From NCBI GenBank assembly GCA_021737565.1, contig JAIPDS010000012.1, positions 1-43,341 of the forward strand: DNA of 43,341 nt, written 5' to 3'. Every line of letters starts with the position of its first letter. The stretch's first letter is position 1. Of the stretch, positions 28,338 to 36,831 are shown in pieces. The notes under the pieces are model-generated. The model did no database searches. It saw only the letters and a list, made by a program, of their open reading frames with translations, and was not told the DNA's origin. This DNA is from Desulfobacteraceae bacterium. Its GTDB lineage: Bacteria; Desulfobacterota; Desulfobacteria; Desulfobacterales; Desulfosalsimonadaceae. The translations under genes and the position numbers were made by a program.

Positions 28338-30494
28338 ATGGGTATATACATCACGGGAATCGGGATAATATCAGCGCTCGGCCGAGGCTTCGGGCAAACC
28401 GCCGCTGCCCTGTGCAAAAACAGAAGCGGCCTTGGTCCCCTGACCCTGTTTCCCCATTGCGCGTCTTTGCCGGTGGGCGAAATCAGGAATGCACCTGAAT
28501 ATCCCGGACTTCCCCGGACCCACAGGATCTCACTGGCCGCGGCAGAAGACGCCATGGATGCCTGCGGCGGCAAAATTCCCGACTCTGTGATAATGGGAGT
28601 GACCACCGGAGGTATGCCGGAAACAGAATTAATGTTAAAATCCGGGGCTGATGATCCGGACCGGTACAGATATCACGCTGCAGGATCGGTTGCAGAATCC
28701 GTTGCAGGGGTTTGCGGATGCAAGGGTCCGGTATTTACAGTGTCAACTGCCTGCTCGTCAGGGGCGGTGGCGGTTGCCCTGGGAATCAGACTTCTTCAAA
28801 GCGGAGCTGTCAGCTCTGTGCTGGCCGGGGGAGCGGATGCACTGTGCCGGATGACCTACCACGGGTTCAATGCTTTGCAATTGCTGTCTGTAACTGGGGC
28901 AAAACCGTTTGACAAGGACCGGGACGGTATGAGCCTGTCCGAGGCCGCGGCAATGCTGTTTTTAGAATCAGGCTCTTTGCCCCCGGAAAACGCGAAGGCT
29001 GAAATGCTGGGATTCGGGCTGTCCTGTGACGCATATCATGCCGCAGCTCCGCATCCGGAAGGCCGCGGGGCGTTTCAGGCCATGAAAGCTGCAATTTCAC
29101 AGGCCGGGCTTGAGCCGTCAGATATTGACTACGTAAACCTGCACGGCACCGGAACAATCAACAACGACGCTGCCGAAGCCCAGGCTGTAAACAGCCTGTT
29201 TGTCAGCAGCAGGCCGCCTTTGTCCTCGGTAAAAGGGGCTGCAGGACACAGCCTGGCTGCCGCGGGTGCGCTTGAACTTGCAATATCTGCCATATCTGTT
29301 TCAAAAGGGCTGGTTCCGGCAAATTACGGTTTTAAAACCCGGGACCCGGGGCTCGGAATAATTCCTCAATCCCAGCCCGATACCAGGCAGATCAGAACCG
29401 TGCTGTCCAATTCCTTTGGATTCGGCGGCAACAATGCCGCGCTTGCAGTGGGCCGGCCCGGCAGCCGCACCGGAAATGATACGGACTTGCAGAACCCGCC
29501 TATGGCTGTGGTGGGATACTCCTGTGTCACCGGCGCGGGAAAAACCGCAGTCACAACAAAACAGTTTCTGGCAAACAATTTATGTCCGGGCATGCTTTCA
29601 AACGCCGAAATATCAGAGGATCTGGATTCAAAAGCAGTGCGGCGGTTAAAAAGACTTCCCAGGCTTTCCCTTTGTCTGGCAAGAGAAGCGCTGCTCAGCT
29701 CTGATCAGGCGCTTTCCCCGTCAGGGGTGTTTTTTGCCACCGGCTGGGGGGCGTTAACTGAAACAAACGATTTTCTGACCCGGCTTTTTAAAAACCAGGA
29801 ACGGTTTTCAAGCCCCATGGACTTTGTGGGCTCTGTCCACAATGCACCTGCAGGTGAGATCGCAATGATGTTTAATGCCGCTGGTCCAAATGTAACTATG
29901 ACCGGAGGCGACTATTCGTTTGAACAGGCGCTGACAGCAGCTTCTGTACTGGGAGATTCCACGCAGGGCCCGTTTCTGATTATTGGAGCCGATGAATGCC
30001 ATAAAAGTCTTTCCCCCTTGTTTGACTCATCGGTTTCAAAAAGTGCTGCGCCTGCAGACGGCGGGGGCGGTTTGTGCGTAAAAAGGGCGGAAACCGGGCT
30101 GCTTGTGCGGCCGGTATTTTATCTGCCTGCTGATAGAAACCAGGATACGATCAGATTGCTTATTCAAAGCCTGGGAGGAGCAGACTCTATAAAAAAACGG
30201 TTTGGCGCACTGTTTGCCGGTATTCCCTCATCCTGCAGGCAGACCGGCGAAAACCAGCTTCAATTGTTTCAGAATCTCACGGATTGCCGGGCACCGGTTA
30301 TAGACTACCGGAAATACACCGGCGAGTTTGCCTCGGCCTCGGCTGCGGCGGTGGGACTGGCAGCGGCATGCGTTTGTCAAGACCTGATACCGCAGCAGGA
30401 TGGACACAAGGAACCTGTCTCCCTGGATCGTGCTGCGATACTGGTGCTCGGCACCGGCAAATATTTGACCGCAATCGAGGTTTATCTGGCATGA
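28338..30494 (+). CDS. Ketosynthase fused to a chain-length-factor-like domain
   Basis: The 718-residue protein contains two thiolase-fold units. Residues 1-375 are an active KAS II-type ketosynthase with Cys139 (STACSSG), His269 (NLHGTGT) and His304 (AAGHSLAAAG). Residues about 387-718 form a second ketosynthase-like domain (VVGYSCVTGAG start) in which the Cys region reads TGGDYSFEQA, so no nucleophilic Cys is present, and no His motifs are kept. This resembles ketoacyl-synthase chain length factors (ApeC class), which pair with a separate KS (ApeO) in aryl polyene synthases. A KS and its CLF would here be in one polypeptide. Its stop overlaps the next start as ATGA. Confidence 0.88.
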   Translation: MGIYITGIGIISALGRGFGQTAAALCKNRSGLGPLTLFPHCASLPVGEIRNAPEYPGLPRTHRISLAAAEDAMDACGGKIPDSVIMGVTTGGMPETELMLKSGADDPDRYRYHAAGSVAESVAGVCGCKGPVFTVSTACSSGAVAVALGIRLLQSGAVSSVLAGGADALCRMTYHGFNALQLLSVTGAKPFDKDRDGMSLSEAAAMLFLESGSLPPENAKAEMLGFGLSCDAYHAAAPHPEGRGAFQAMKAAISQAGLEPSDIDYVNLHGTGTINNDAAEAQAVNSLFVSSRPPLSSVKGAAGHSLAAAGALELAISAISVSKGLVPANYGFKTRDPGLGIIPQSQPDTRQIRTVLSNSFGFGGNNAALAVGRPGSRTGNDTDLQNPPMAVVGYSCVTGAGKTAVTTKQFLANNLCPGMLSNAEISEDLDSKAVRRLKRLPRLSLCLAREALLSSDQALSPSGVFFATGWGALTETNDFLTRLFKNQERFSSPMDFVGSVHNAPAGEIAMMFNAAGPNVTMTGGDYSFEQALTAASVLGDSTQGPFLIIGADECHKSLSPLFDSSVSKSAAPADGGGGLCVKRAETGLLVRPVFYLPADRNQDTIRLLIQSLGGADSIKKRFGALFAGIPSSCRQTGENQLQLFQNLTDCRAPVIDYRKYTGEFASASAAAVGLAAACVCQDLIPQQDGHKEPVSLDRAAILVLGTGKYLTAIEVYLA

Positions 30495-31846
30495 AGGTTG
30501 TTCTGGTCTCTGCAAATACCGAAACCACGCCCTACCCTGTCTATCCCCTGGGAATAGACTATGTGGCCGGCGCAATACGTTACAAGCACATGGTTTATGT
30601 GGAGGATATCAATGAAACAGGTGGCAATGAGGTACTGGCAGACCGGATCGGCTCGATAGACCCTGATGTCATAGGCATTTCCATAAGAAACATTGACAAT
30701 ACTGACGTAAAATCGCCCAAAGCCTATATAGACCCGCACAGGGCATTGATATGCGCCGTGCGGAAAGTCTCAGGTGCGCCCGTGGTGCTCGGCGGCAGCG
30801 GGTTCACCCTTTTTCCCGGCCGTCTCATGGAGGCGCTCGGGGCTGATTACGGCATTGTCGGCGAAGGGGAACGTTTTGCTGCCTTTCTCGATGCTTTGGA
30901 AAAACATGATGATGTCTGCAGTATTGAGGGGGTAATCGCCGGCTCAGGGGAGCCAGGCCGGATATCCCCGCAGCCGTGGACCGGCGGAGTTAAAAGATAC
31001 TTTGACCCGGAAACCCCGCATGTGGCCTATTACCTGAAAAAAGGCGGCATGCTCAACCTGCAGACCCAGCGGGGATGTCCTTTTAATTGTATCTACTGTA
31101 CCTATCCGCATATTGAAGGCAGACATCTCAGACAGCGCTCCCCGGGTGCAGTCGCTGATACCGCGCGGGCTCTCCAGGATGCCGGCGCCGGCTATTTGTT
31201 TATTACCGACTCTGTATTTAACGCTGATCCCGCACACAGCATGGAAGTGGCGCGTGCGTTTCAAAAAGCCGGGGTAACCATCCCGTGGGGGGCCTATATC
31301 GCGCCCGTACAACCCCGGTCTGATTATTTCAGGGTCCTGGCAGACGCGGGCATGACACATGTGGAATTCGGCACAGAGGCTTTCTGCGACAAAATCCTTG
31401 AAAACTACAGAAAGCCGTTTCGCACGGACGATGTTTTTGCCGCCCACAAGGCTGCGGTGGATGCCGGGCTGAATGCGGCACATTTTTTTCTTCTGGGCGC
31501 TCCTGCCGAAACCCTGCATACCCTGGAAACCACCCTGGACAACGCGCGCGGCCTGGAAAAAACGGTCTGTTTTTTCTTTGCCGGCATTCGCATTTATCCG
31601 CACACCCGGCTCAGTGAAATTGCCGTTGCATCAGGTCAGATCGAAAGCGGGCGGGAGCTTTTTACCCCTTGTTTTTTTGAACCCAAGGGCATCGGCCTTG
31701 AGCAAATCGGAAAAATCCTTCGGGAAAAATCTAAAAACCGCATGAACTGGGTTTTCGGCGCAGGCGGAGAAAAAACCGCGAAAATCCTCTCCCGGCTCCA
31801 TGACCGGGGGCACGTGGGACCGCTCTGGGAGCATTTGATCAGATGA
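30491..31846 (+). CDS. B12-binding-type radical SAM enzyme 1 of the lipid cluster
   Basis: The 451-residue protein begins with a Rossmann-like cobalamin-binding-type domain (KVVLVSANTET, IDPDVIGISIRN, VVLGGSGFTLFP, residues 1-140). The radical SAM barrel follows, with Cys196, Cys200 and Cys203 (CPFNCIYC) for the 4Fe-4S cluster, then GAPAETLHTLE and a C-terminal helical region. No DxHxxG cobalamin signature is evident, so cofactor binding is uncertain. Enzymes of this type methylate or rearrange unactivated carbons. Start is ATG 30491 (ATGA overlap with the KS gene); upstream in-frame starts lie within the KS gene. Chain methylation or cyclisation of the polyene is inferred. Confidence 0.85.
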   Translation: MKVVLVSANTETTPYPVYPLGIDYVAGAIRYKHMVYVEDINETGGNEVLADRIGSIDPDVIGISIRNIDNTDVKSPKAYIDPHRALICAVRKVSGAPVVLGGSGFTLFPGRLMEALGADYGIVGEGERFAAFLDALEKHDDVCSIEGVIAGSGEPGRISPQPWTGGVKRYFDPETPHVAYYLKKGGMLNLQTQRGCPFNCIYCTYPHIEGRHLRQRSPGAVADTARALQDAGAGYLFITDSVFNADPAHSMEVARAFQKAGVTIPWGAYIAPVQPRSDYFRVLADAGMTHVEFGTEAFCDKILENYRKPFRTDDVFAAHKAAVDAGLNAAHFFLLGAPAETLHTLETTLDNARGLEKTVCFFFAGIRIYPHTRLSEIAVASGQIESGRELFTPCFFEPKGIGLEQIGKILREKSKNRMNWVFGAGGEKTAKILSRLHDRGHVGPLWEHLIR

Positions 31847-32646
31847 ATAAAAAAGAGTTAGCCTCTCCCGCAGCTATATTCGGCATGATCTGTTTTGCTG
31901 CCGCAGCCGTGCTTTTTTTTATACATCCTTATTTGGCCGCAGGTGTGCTTTTCCTTTTTGTTGCGGTGTGTCTGGCAGCCCCTTTTTTGCCGGGTGCGGG
32001 GCTGTTTCTGCAGGTGACAAAAGCTGGCAGCAGGGACTTAAAAAGCGTGGCTCTGACCTTTGACGACGGACCTGATCCGCATACCACACCTTTTTTGCTC
32101 GACCTGCTCGCCAGGCGCAAGGTGCATGCCTGTTTTTTCGTCACAGGCATACGCGCGGAGACACATCCGGAATTGATAAGAAAAATTCTTTGCTCTGGTA
32201 ACAGCATCGGAAATCACACTTACACCCATGACGTTTTTGTCATGCTTAAATCGAAAAAAACACTTGCCCGTGAAATTGATGCAGCCCAGGACGTGTTAAA
32301 AACCTTCGGTGTAAGGCCTCTTGCCTTCCGCCCCCCGGTCGGAATCGTAAGCCCCGGCCTCGGCCCACTGCTGGAACAGAGAAAAATGTTTTGCCTTCAT
32401 TACAGCCGCAGGGGTTTTGATATTGGAAACAGACGCGTATCCGGGCTTTCGCAGAGAATTCTTAAAAAAATCCGTCCAGGCGATATTGTGCTCTTACATG
32501 ATACCTGTCCCGGCTCAGCAGATTTAAGGGTTGAGACATGGCTTGCCGAAATCGAAAACATGCTTTCGGGCATAGACCGGAAAGGGCTTTGTGTACGCCC
32601 GTTATCCGAGGTTATAAACAGGGCGGTGATGGAGCGGGAAAAATGA
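31843..32646 (+). CDS. Membrane-anchored polysaccharide deacetylase-like (NodB homology) protein
   Basis: The 267-residue protein has two N-terminal hydrophobic segments (about 12-30 and 34-50) and a NodB domain with TFDDGPDPHTTP (motif 1, metal Asp pair) and NHTYTHD (motif 2, HxxxH type). Further motifs (RPPVG, LLHDTC with His) are present. Family members remove N-acetyl or other acyl groups from carbohydrates at the envelope. It ends the long plus-strand operon, its ATG overlapping the radical SAM stop. A substrate in the glycolipid product made by the GT2 enzyme would fit; this is inference. Confidence 0.85.
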   Translation: MNKKELASPAAIFGMICFAAAAVLFFIHPYLAAGVLFLFVAVCLAAPFLPGAGLFLQVTKAGSRDLKSVALTFDDGPDPHTTPFLLDLLARRKVHACFFVTGIRAETHPELIRKILCSGNSIGNHTYTHDVFVMLKSKKTLAREIDAAQDVLKTFGVRPLAFRPPVGIVSPGLGPLLEQRKMFCLHYSRRGFDIGNRRVSGLSQRILKKIRPGDIVLLHDTCPGSADLRVETWLAEIENMLSGIDRKGLCVRPLSEVINRAVMEREK

Positions 32647-33067
32647 ATTTCTTTTGTTTCGGTTCAAATGTGACTATAATTATCAAATATGATGCCTTCG
32701 TAAAAATTCGAATTCCGACGGCAGATGTTTTTGCAGGAAGGAAGCCCTGCGGTCGGGGTCAGTTTTTTCGCTCCTGAGCGTTTTCGGGATTCATCAAATG
32801 CCTTCGCTAAAATTTCAAAAACTCGGCCTATCGGCCTCAAACAGTTTGAAATTTATACACTCCGGCATTTGCTGAATTTTTCCCGAAAACGCTCAATGTC
32901 GCTTCAAAAACCGACCCCGACCTTGGACTTCCTTGGAAGTGTTCCCCCAGGGCCGCGCCCCGGACCGAGCACTGCAAATAACTTTTGCTGTTCCCGATTT
33001 CGATTTGGATCAGCCCAACAGATGTGAAGTTCCCTATATGTCAATTTAAATAATAAAGGAGACTCAA
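32647..33067. other. 421-bp non-coding spacer with large palindrome
   Basis: No credible gene is seen. The left side (32691-32727) matches the terminal part of the dispersed repeats found at 34751 and 36832 (TCGTAAAAA followed by TTCCGACGGCA). It is interrupted by a long imperfect palindrome (next entry). A ribosome binding site AAAGGAG for the following gene lies at 33056-33063. A transcription end for the operon may be within the palindrome. Confidence 0.6.
32751..32922. repeat. Long imperfect palindrome (172 bp)
   Basis: The outer arms GGTCGGGGTCAG...TTTTCGGGA (32751-32789) pair with 32881-32922, and inner arms including TTCATCAAATGCC and AATTTCAAA (32790-32829) pair with the segment from 32834 to 32880. 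The centre is GGCC TATC GGCC. Transcribed, it would make a very long hairpin; as DNA it could extrude a cruciform. It looks like a miniature mobile element or a double terminator. Only this copy is visible in the window. Confidence 0.75.
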
Positions 33068-33544
33068 ATGAAAGGAAACCTGTACACTCGGATGGTATGC
33101 ATTCTCGCGTTTTTGTTTTTTCTTACGGCGTCTGCCGGCGCTTTAGCACAGGCTGATAAAAAGGACAATAACACGGGCCGGGAGTTAAAGCAGGATGTCA
33201 TGGGATTCATAGAAAGCCTAAAGAACTATAGCGCTGAAAAACAAAAGGAGGCTGCCGGGAAACTTAAAACCGAGCTCGGGCAGATGGATGAGCGGCTGGA
33301 AAAAATGGAGCGCAGGTTTGAAGAGGAAAAATCGGAGATGAGCCGCGAACTGCGGGAAAAAATGGAATCCGACATGGAATTGCTGCGCCGCCAGAGAGAC
33401 GAACTTGCGGAATTGTATGAAAAATTCAAATCCGGCTCTGCTGATGCCTGGGGCCGGATACGGCAGGATCTTTCAAAAGCGTTCCGGGATTTTTCCAGGT
33501 CCCTGGAAAAAACCGATCAGCAGATGGAAAGAAAAAATATTTAG
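33068..33544 (+). CDS. Secreted coiled-coil protein
   Basis: The 158-residue product has a signal peptide (hydrophobic LAFLFFLTASAGALAQA, cleavage after AQA) and then an almost fully helical charged region with heptad-like repeats (about 65-125, rich in Glu, Lys, Arg, Met). AAAGGAG precedes the ATG. It is monocistronic and lies between the plus operon and the convergent lipoprotein block. Its sequence resembles small helical stress-related periplasmic proteins, but I do not recognise a family. No link to the lipid pathway is visible beyond location. Confidence 0.72.
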   Translation: MKGNLYTRMVCILAFLFFLTASAGALAQADKKDNNTGRELKQDVMGFIESLKNYSAEKQKEAAGKLKTELGQMDERLEKMERRFEEEKSEMSRELREKMESDMELLRRQRDELAELYEKFKSGSADAWGRIRQDLSKAFRDFSRSLEKTDQQMERKNI

Positions 33545-33561
33545 AACTTCGGATTGTGCAA

Positions 33562-34353
33562 TCAATCCGGTGACAGGCTTTCTGTCTCAAGCAGTTTTAA
33601 TTCGAGCCGGTAATCAAAAAGGCCGTGATGGTAAATGGTGATCCTTGACGCAATTTTTACGCCCCCTCCGGATGCCGCGTTCTCACATGCCGGAGCATAA
33701 CAGAGCCTGACGGTTTTCAGAAGTTTTTTGGCCTTTGTATATTGCCTGATCTCCGGGCCGCCGTCTTTGGATAACCGCACTTCGCAATAGCCTTCATCGT
33801 TTTTGCGCGCATACCGGCAGATCGGCGTGCCGTCTAAAAGGGAGCCTGCCGCCAGCAGCCGGCCCGGGGGAGGCAGTAAAGCAAGCCTGATATCTGCAAA
33901 CATTTCGTTTGCGAACTTTTTTTCATCAAACGGGGAAACCGCGCGGCTCACAGAAACCCGGCCGTCATACTCTCCGTCAAAAAGAACTATCCCCTGCGCA
34001 CTCATTATAACGCATCTTATTTTCCGGTTTTCAGGATAAATCCGCATGACTGCAATGGCGTCCCTGACGTCTCCGTCCGGCAGATAAGCAGTAAGAGACT
34101 GAACCAATTGCCGGGAATTGTCCAAAAAACAGTCCCGGCAGCGCCGGGCCGCATCCTCGTGAAGAGCCGGCGCTGCAGGTTCAATTGGCGCAAAGCTCCG
34201 GCAGCCGGGGATAAATAGCAAAAAACAGGCCGCCAGAAGTAAGGCTCCCCGGCCGACTGTCAGGCGCCCGGAGAGCCTGCCTGTTAGAGAGCTATTTTTC
34301 AACTCTTTCCAGTGCCATGGGTATGCCTTCTTTTTGTTCACTGTCATCTTCAT
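33562..34353 (-). CDS. Lipoprotein, DUF3261-like, of the lipid cluster
   Basis: A 263-residue exported protein with a lipobox (FIPGC) preceded by a hydrophobic stretch; the mature part has a beta-rich core (VMRIYPENRKIRCVIMSAQGIVLFDGEYDG) resembling DUF3261 lipoproteins of aryl polyene clusters. Those proteins may help the product reach the outer membrane. The n-region from ATG 34353 is long (about 36 residues), so TTG 34302 is a plausible alternative giving 246 residues. Either start overlaps the upstream lipoprotein gene (stop at 34292), which suggests translational coupling. The family assignment is from pattern memory and is moderately sure. Confidence 0.68.
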   Translation of the reverse strand: MKMTVNKKKAYPWHWKELKNSSLTGRLSGRLTVGRGALLLAACFLLFIPGCRSFAPIEPAAPALHEDAARRCRDCFLDNSRQLVQSLTAYLPDGDVRDAIAVMRIYPENRKIRCVIMSAQGIVLFDGEYDGRVSVSRAVSPFDEKKFANEMFADIRLALLPPPGRLLAAGSLLDGTPICRYARKNDEGYCEVRLSKDGGPEIRQYTKAKKLLKTVRLCYAPACENAASGGGVKIASRITIYHHGLFDYRLELKLLETESLSPD

Positions 34354-34720
34354 AAAAATAATTGCCGCGCAGAATACCGTCTTTGCGTTTTTTCAGCCTT
34401 GCAGTATAATGAACTTCTCCAGCGGAAAGGAGAACCAGGTAAACCGTATCCCCGGTTACTTTTCCCTGCAAATTGTATTTGCCAAGAGATCCTTCTATCT
34501 GATTTCCCTGCTGATCGAAAAAGCCTTTTCCCCAGCTAAACGGAGCGTTAGGGTCAGCATTGGCATCCTGCCACCGACCGTCAACATTGATTTCCGGGGC
34601 CCGGTCCCCTGAAATCTTTGCCAGCCATGGGCCGGCCTCGGCCTTGGTCATGGCCGTGCTGCAGGCCATCAGGGGCAAAAGCATCATCACCGCAATACAT
34701 GAGTACAGGACTTTTTTCAT
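34292..34720 (-). CDS. Small lipoprotein of unknown function
   Basis: The 142-residue product has a signal peptide with lipobox LMAC (Cys20), then a beta-rich domain containing FSWGKGFFDQQGNQI, a YNLQGKVTGDTVYLVLLSAGEVHYTARL repeat-like strand set and a short KRKDGILRGNYFYEDD turn. This alternating-strand pattern suggests a small beta barrel or sandwich. GGAGGGGAGAAATG gives a strong ribosome binding site. It overlaps the DUF3261-like gene and lies downstream of a repeat and the LolA-like gene. Function is not known; it may act with the LolA-like carrier. Confidence 0.72.
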   Translation of the reverse strand: MKKVLYSCIAVMMLLPLMACSTAMTKAEAGPWLAKISGDRAPEINVDGRWQDANADPNAPFSWGKGFFDQQGNQIEGSLGKYNLQGKVTGDTVYLVLLSAGEVHYTARLKKRKDGILRGNYFYEDDSEQKEGIPMALERVEK

Positions 34721-34750
34721 TTCTCCCCTCCTTATGGATTCGGATAAATT

Positions 34751-34914
34751 AAATTTGATGCACTCGTAAAAAGTCTGATTTTAGATGGTGCCGCAAAAAG
34801 TTCAAGATCAAGGCTTGCGCAATTTCGAAGAATGCAGCGTACTTAGCCGTACGTGAAATTCTGAGAAATTGCGCGTAACGCAGATATTGGACTTTTTACG
34901 GTGCCATCAAATTT
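34751..34914. repeat. Dispersed palindromic repeat, copy A
   Basis: The element has imperfect terminal inverted repeats (AAATTTGATGCACTCGTAAA at left, the complement of AAATTTGATGGCACCGTAAA at right). An inner stem GCGCAATTTC (34817-34826) pairs with GAAATTGCGC (34865-34874), with a palindromic core (GTAC TTAGCC GTAC). Its right end abuts the LolA-like stop codon (34913-34915). Similar copies occur at 36832 and 43079. Confidence 0.8.
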
Positions 34915-35551
34915 AGTCCTTAAAATTAAGTTCCTGGAAAACACCTTCCTTGATGCCCTTGTTGATTTTCGTATCATGGAACCGGATGATTGTATAAGAG
35001 GCCGGATTTTCATGTATCGCAACAGAATCAATTACCCCCGGAGTCTCCGAGAGTCTCAGTTCAATTCGCTCGATTACCTCGGCCATGGCCTTGTCTTTCG
35101 GTGTTAAAACAACGGTTCCGGAAGGCTTGATTTCTGCATTTAAATCGGGGTTGACGTCGAACCTGCCCTGCATCCACATGCAGATGTCCTCGAGAAACAC
35201 CCGCATAGTCTCCAGATTCCCACTTTTCCGGGCCTTTATCCCGTCGTCTGTTTCAACATAGCGGCTGATTTTATCATTATGCATCAATAAAACGCTTCTT
35301 ACCGGTTCCTTGTATTCCCAGCGAAGCGATGCCGGGGCACGGAAAAAAAGCACGCCCTTGGAGATCAGGGGCTTGTCCATCATTTCCAGGTGTTTTTCCT
35401 GGATAAAGTCAGCCCGGATTGACTCGACAAAGGCCACCTTCTTCCTGATAGTTTCCGGGTCATCTGCCCAGCCGGCAAGGAAAACCGAGCAAGCCAGCAG
35501 TGCTGCTAAAAAAGCCTTGTACTCTGCAGATTTGCCTATCTTCTTCATCAC
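34913..35551 (-). CDS. LolA-like outer-membrane lipid/lipoprotein carrier
   Basis: A 212-residue protein with a signal peptide (LAALLACSVFLAGWA), then an unclosed-barrel pattern of the LolA family: FVESIRADFIQEKHLEMMDKPLISKGVLFF, APASLRWEY and a DKISRYVE segment. LolA carries lipoproteins across the periplasm. Many aryl polyene clusters contain a LolA-like gene thought to carry the polyene lipid instead. It follows fabG by 3 bases and precedes repeat A. No Arg43 equivalent was confirmed, so cargo is inferred. Confidence 0.82.
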   Translation of the reverse strand: MMKKIGKSAEYKAFLAALLACSVFLAGWADDPETIRKKVAFVESIRADFIQEKHLEMMDKPLISKGVLFFRAPASLRWEYKEPVRSVLLMHNDKISRYVETDDGIKARKSGNLETMRVFLEDICMWMQGRFDVNPDLNAEIKPSGTVVLTPKDKAMAEVIERIELRLSETPGVIDSVAIHENPASYTIIRFHDTKINKGIKEGVFQELNFKD

Positions 35552-35554
35552 CGC

Positions 35555-36277
35555 TTAACTCATACCACCGTCGACCGAAATCACTTCCCCTGTTACGTAT
35601 GAAGCATCCTCAGAGCAAAGAAATCTCACCACCCTGGCAACTTCTTCAGGTCTGCCCGTGCGGGCCATGGGGATCATCTGCTTGATCGTTTCCACAGGGG
35701 CATCCTGTGTCATATCAGTTTCAATCAAGCCCGGAGCCACGGCATTGACCCTGACGCCCATTCGGGCGGTTTCCGAGGCCAGGGCCCTGGTTGCGCCGAT
35801 TATGCCTGCCTTGGCAGCCGAATAATTTACCTGACCGCGGTTGCCCATGATTCCTGAAACCGATGAGATGGAAACAATCGAGCCTTTTTTTGCCTTAAGC
35901 ATTTTTTTGAGAACAGGCTTGGTAACGTTGTAGAATCCTGCCAGGGAGGTATCCATTACAGACTGCCAGTCTTTTTGCGGCATCATTACAAACAAGCCGT
36001 CCGCAGTAATTCCCGCGTTATTGACCAGCACTGCGATGTCGAATTCTTCTGCTATATCGCTTACAGCCTGCCCGGCGGCCCCGGCATCGGTTACGTCAAA
36101 ACCGATTATACGTCCCTGCCCTCCGTTTTGCCGGATCATCTCCAGGGTTTGCTCTGCGGCGCTTTGTCCGGATTTATAGTTTATGGTCACGTGGTATCCG
36201 GCAACGGCAAGTTCCAGCGAAATTGCTCTTCCGATACCGCGGCCTCCGCCGGTCACCACGGCTGTTTGCTGTTTCAT
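35555..36277 (-). CDS. fabG: 3-oxoacyl-ACP reductase (FabG/ApeQ-like)
   Basis: A 240-residue short-chain dehydrogenase with TGGGRGIGRA (NADPH loop), NNAGIT, Ser139, Tyr152 and Lys156 (YSAAK), and DGGMS at the end. It reduces 3-ketoacyl-ACP to 3-hydroxyacyl-ACP, the second step in each chain-building cycle. ATG 36277 is chosen because GGAGG lies 11 bases upstream; an in-frame ATG at 36295 would include that site. It is coupled to the dehydratase upstream (stop at 36300) and the LolA-like gene downstream. In this location it is probably the cluster's ketoreductase and not the general FabG. Confidence 0.9.
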   Translation of the reverse strand: MKQQTAVVTGGGRGIGRAISLELAVAGYHVTINYKSGQSAAEQTLEMIRQNGGQGRIIGFDVTDAGAAGQAVSDIAEEFDIAVLVNNAGITADGLFVMMPQKDWQSVMDTSLAGFYNVTKPVLKKMLKAKKGSIVSISSVSGIMGNRGQVNYSAAKAGIIGATRALASETARMGVRVNAVAPGLIETDMTQDAPVETIKQMIPMARTGRPEEVARVVRFLCSEDASYVTGEVISVDGGMS

Positions 36278-36299
36278 CCCGACTGTTGCCTCCAAATGT

Positions 36300-36734
36300 T
36301 TATTCGTCAGTTCTCAATACCTGAATCATTGCCCTGCCGAGGATTTGTTCCCCGATTTGTGAAAATCCCTGATATACAGCATAATTCATATAAGCATACT
36401 TTTTTGCGGCGCATGTAATAATAGTTGCATCCAGGGGGATGCGCTTAACATGAAAGACAGCCTCCTTTACTCCCACGAGAAGGCCGCCCCCCTCTTTTTC
36501 CCGTCCCCCGGCTTCCCGGAACTCCTCCCACCGGATGTTAATCCCTGCTGTCTGGGCCACGAGTTCGACAACAACGACCGGAAGAATGCCGTCCTGCTCA
36601 GCCAGAGGCCATTTATCCGTTGTCACTGAGCGGGCCACGGCTTTTTGCGCATCCACTTCCACTATTTCGTCCAGGAGTTTCATCCTGCCGCGGTGGGCTA
36701 CATAATCCTCAACTGGGAAAGACTCATGATTCAT
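36300..36734 (-). CDS. Hotdog 3-hydroxyacyl-ACP dehydratase (ApeP-like)
   Basis: The 144-residue hotdog protein has AHRGRMKLLD with His14 and LPVVVVELVAQTAGI with Glu58, the two residues used by FabZ-type dehydratases. ApeP proteins share this HRGxM and ELxAQ pattern and form a complex with ApeI-type partners; the ApeI-like protein here lies at 20765-21127. It would turn 3-hydroxyacyl-ACP into trans-2-enoyl-ACP. With no enoyl reductase seen in the cluster, repeated cycles would leave conjugated double bonds. It begins the block FabG, LolA-like. Confidence 0.82.
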   Translation of the reverse strand: MNHESFPVEDYVAHRGRMKLLDEIVEVDAQKAVARSVTTDKWPLAEQDGILPVVVVELVAQTAGINIRWEEFREAGGREKEGGGLLVGVKEAVFHVKRIPLDATIITCAAKKYAYMNYAVYQGFSQIGEQILGRAMIQVLRTDE

Positions 36735-36831
36735 ATTTCAGCAGAAGCAGATGGTGCGAAAACCGGCGTCCCTACCCTGATAAGAATATTGACTTTCGGG
36801 GCGCCGGATGATAGAAAATTTTTGATTATAA

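Noticed and set aside
30944-31603. Minus-strand open frame of 219 codons
   Set aside because: Antisense to radical SAM enzyme 1, whose cluster cysteines and barrel motifs are convincing.
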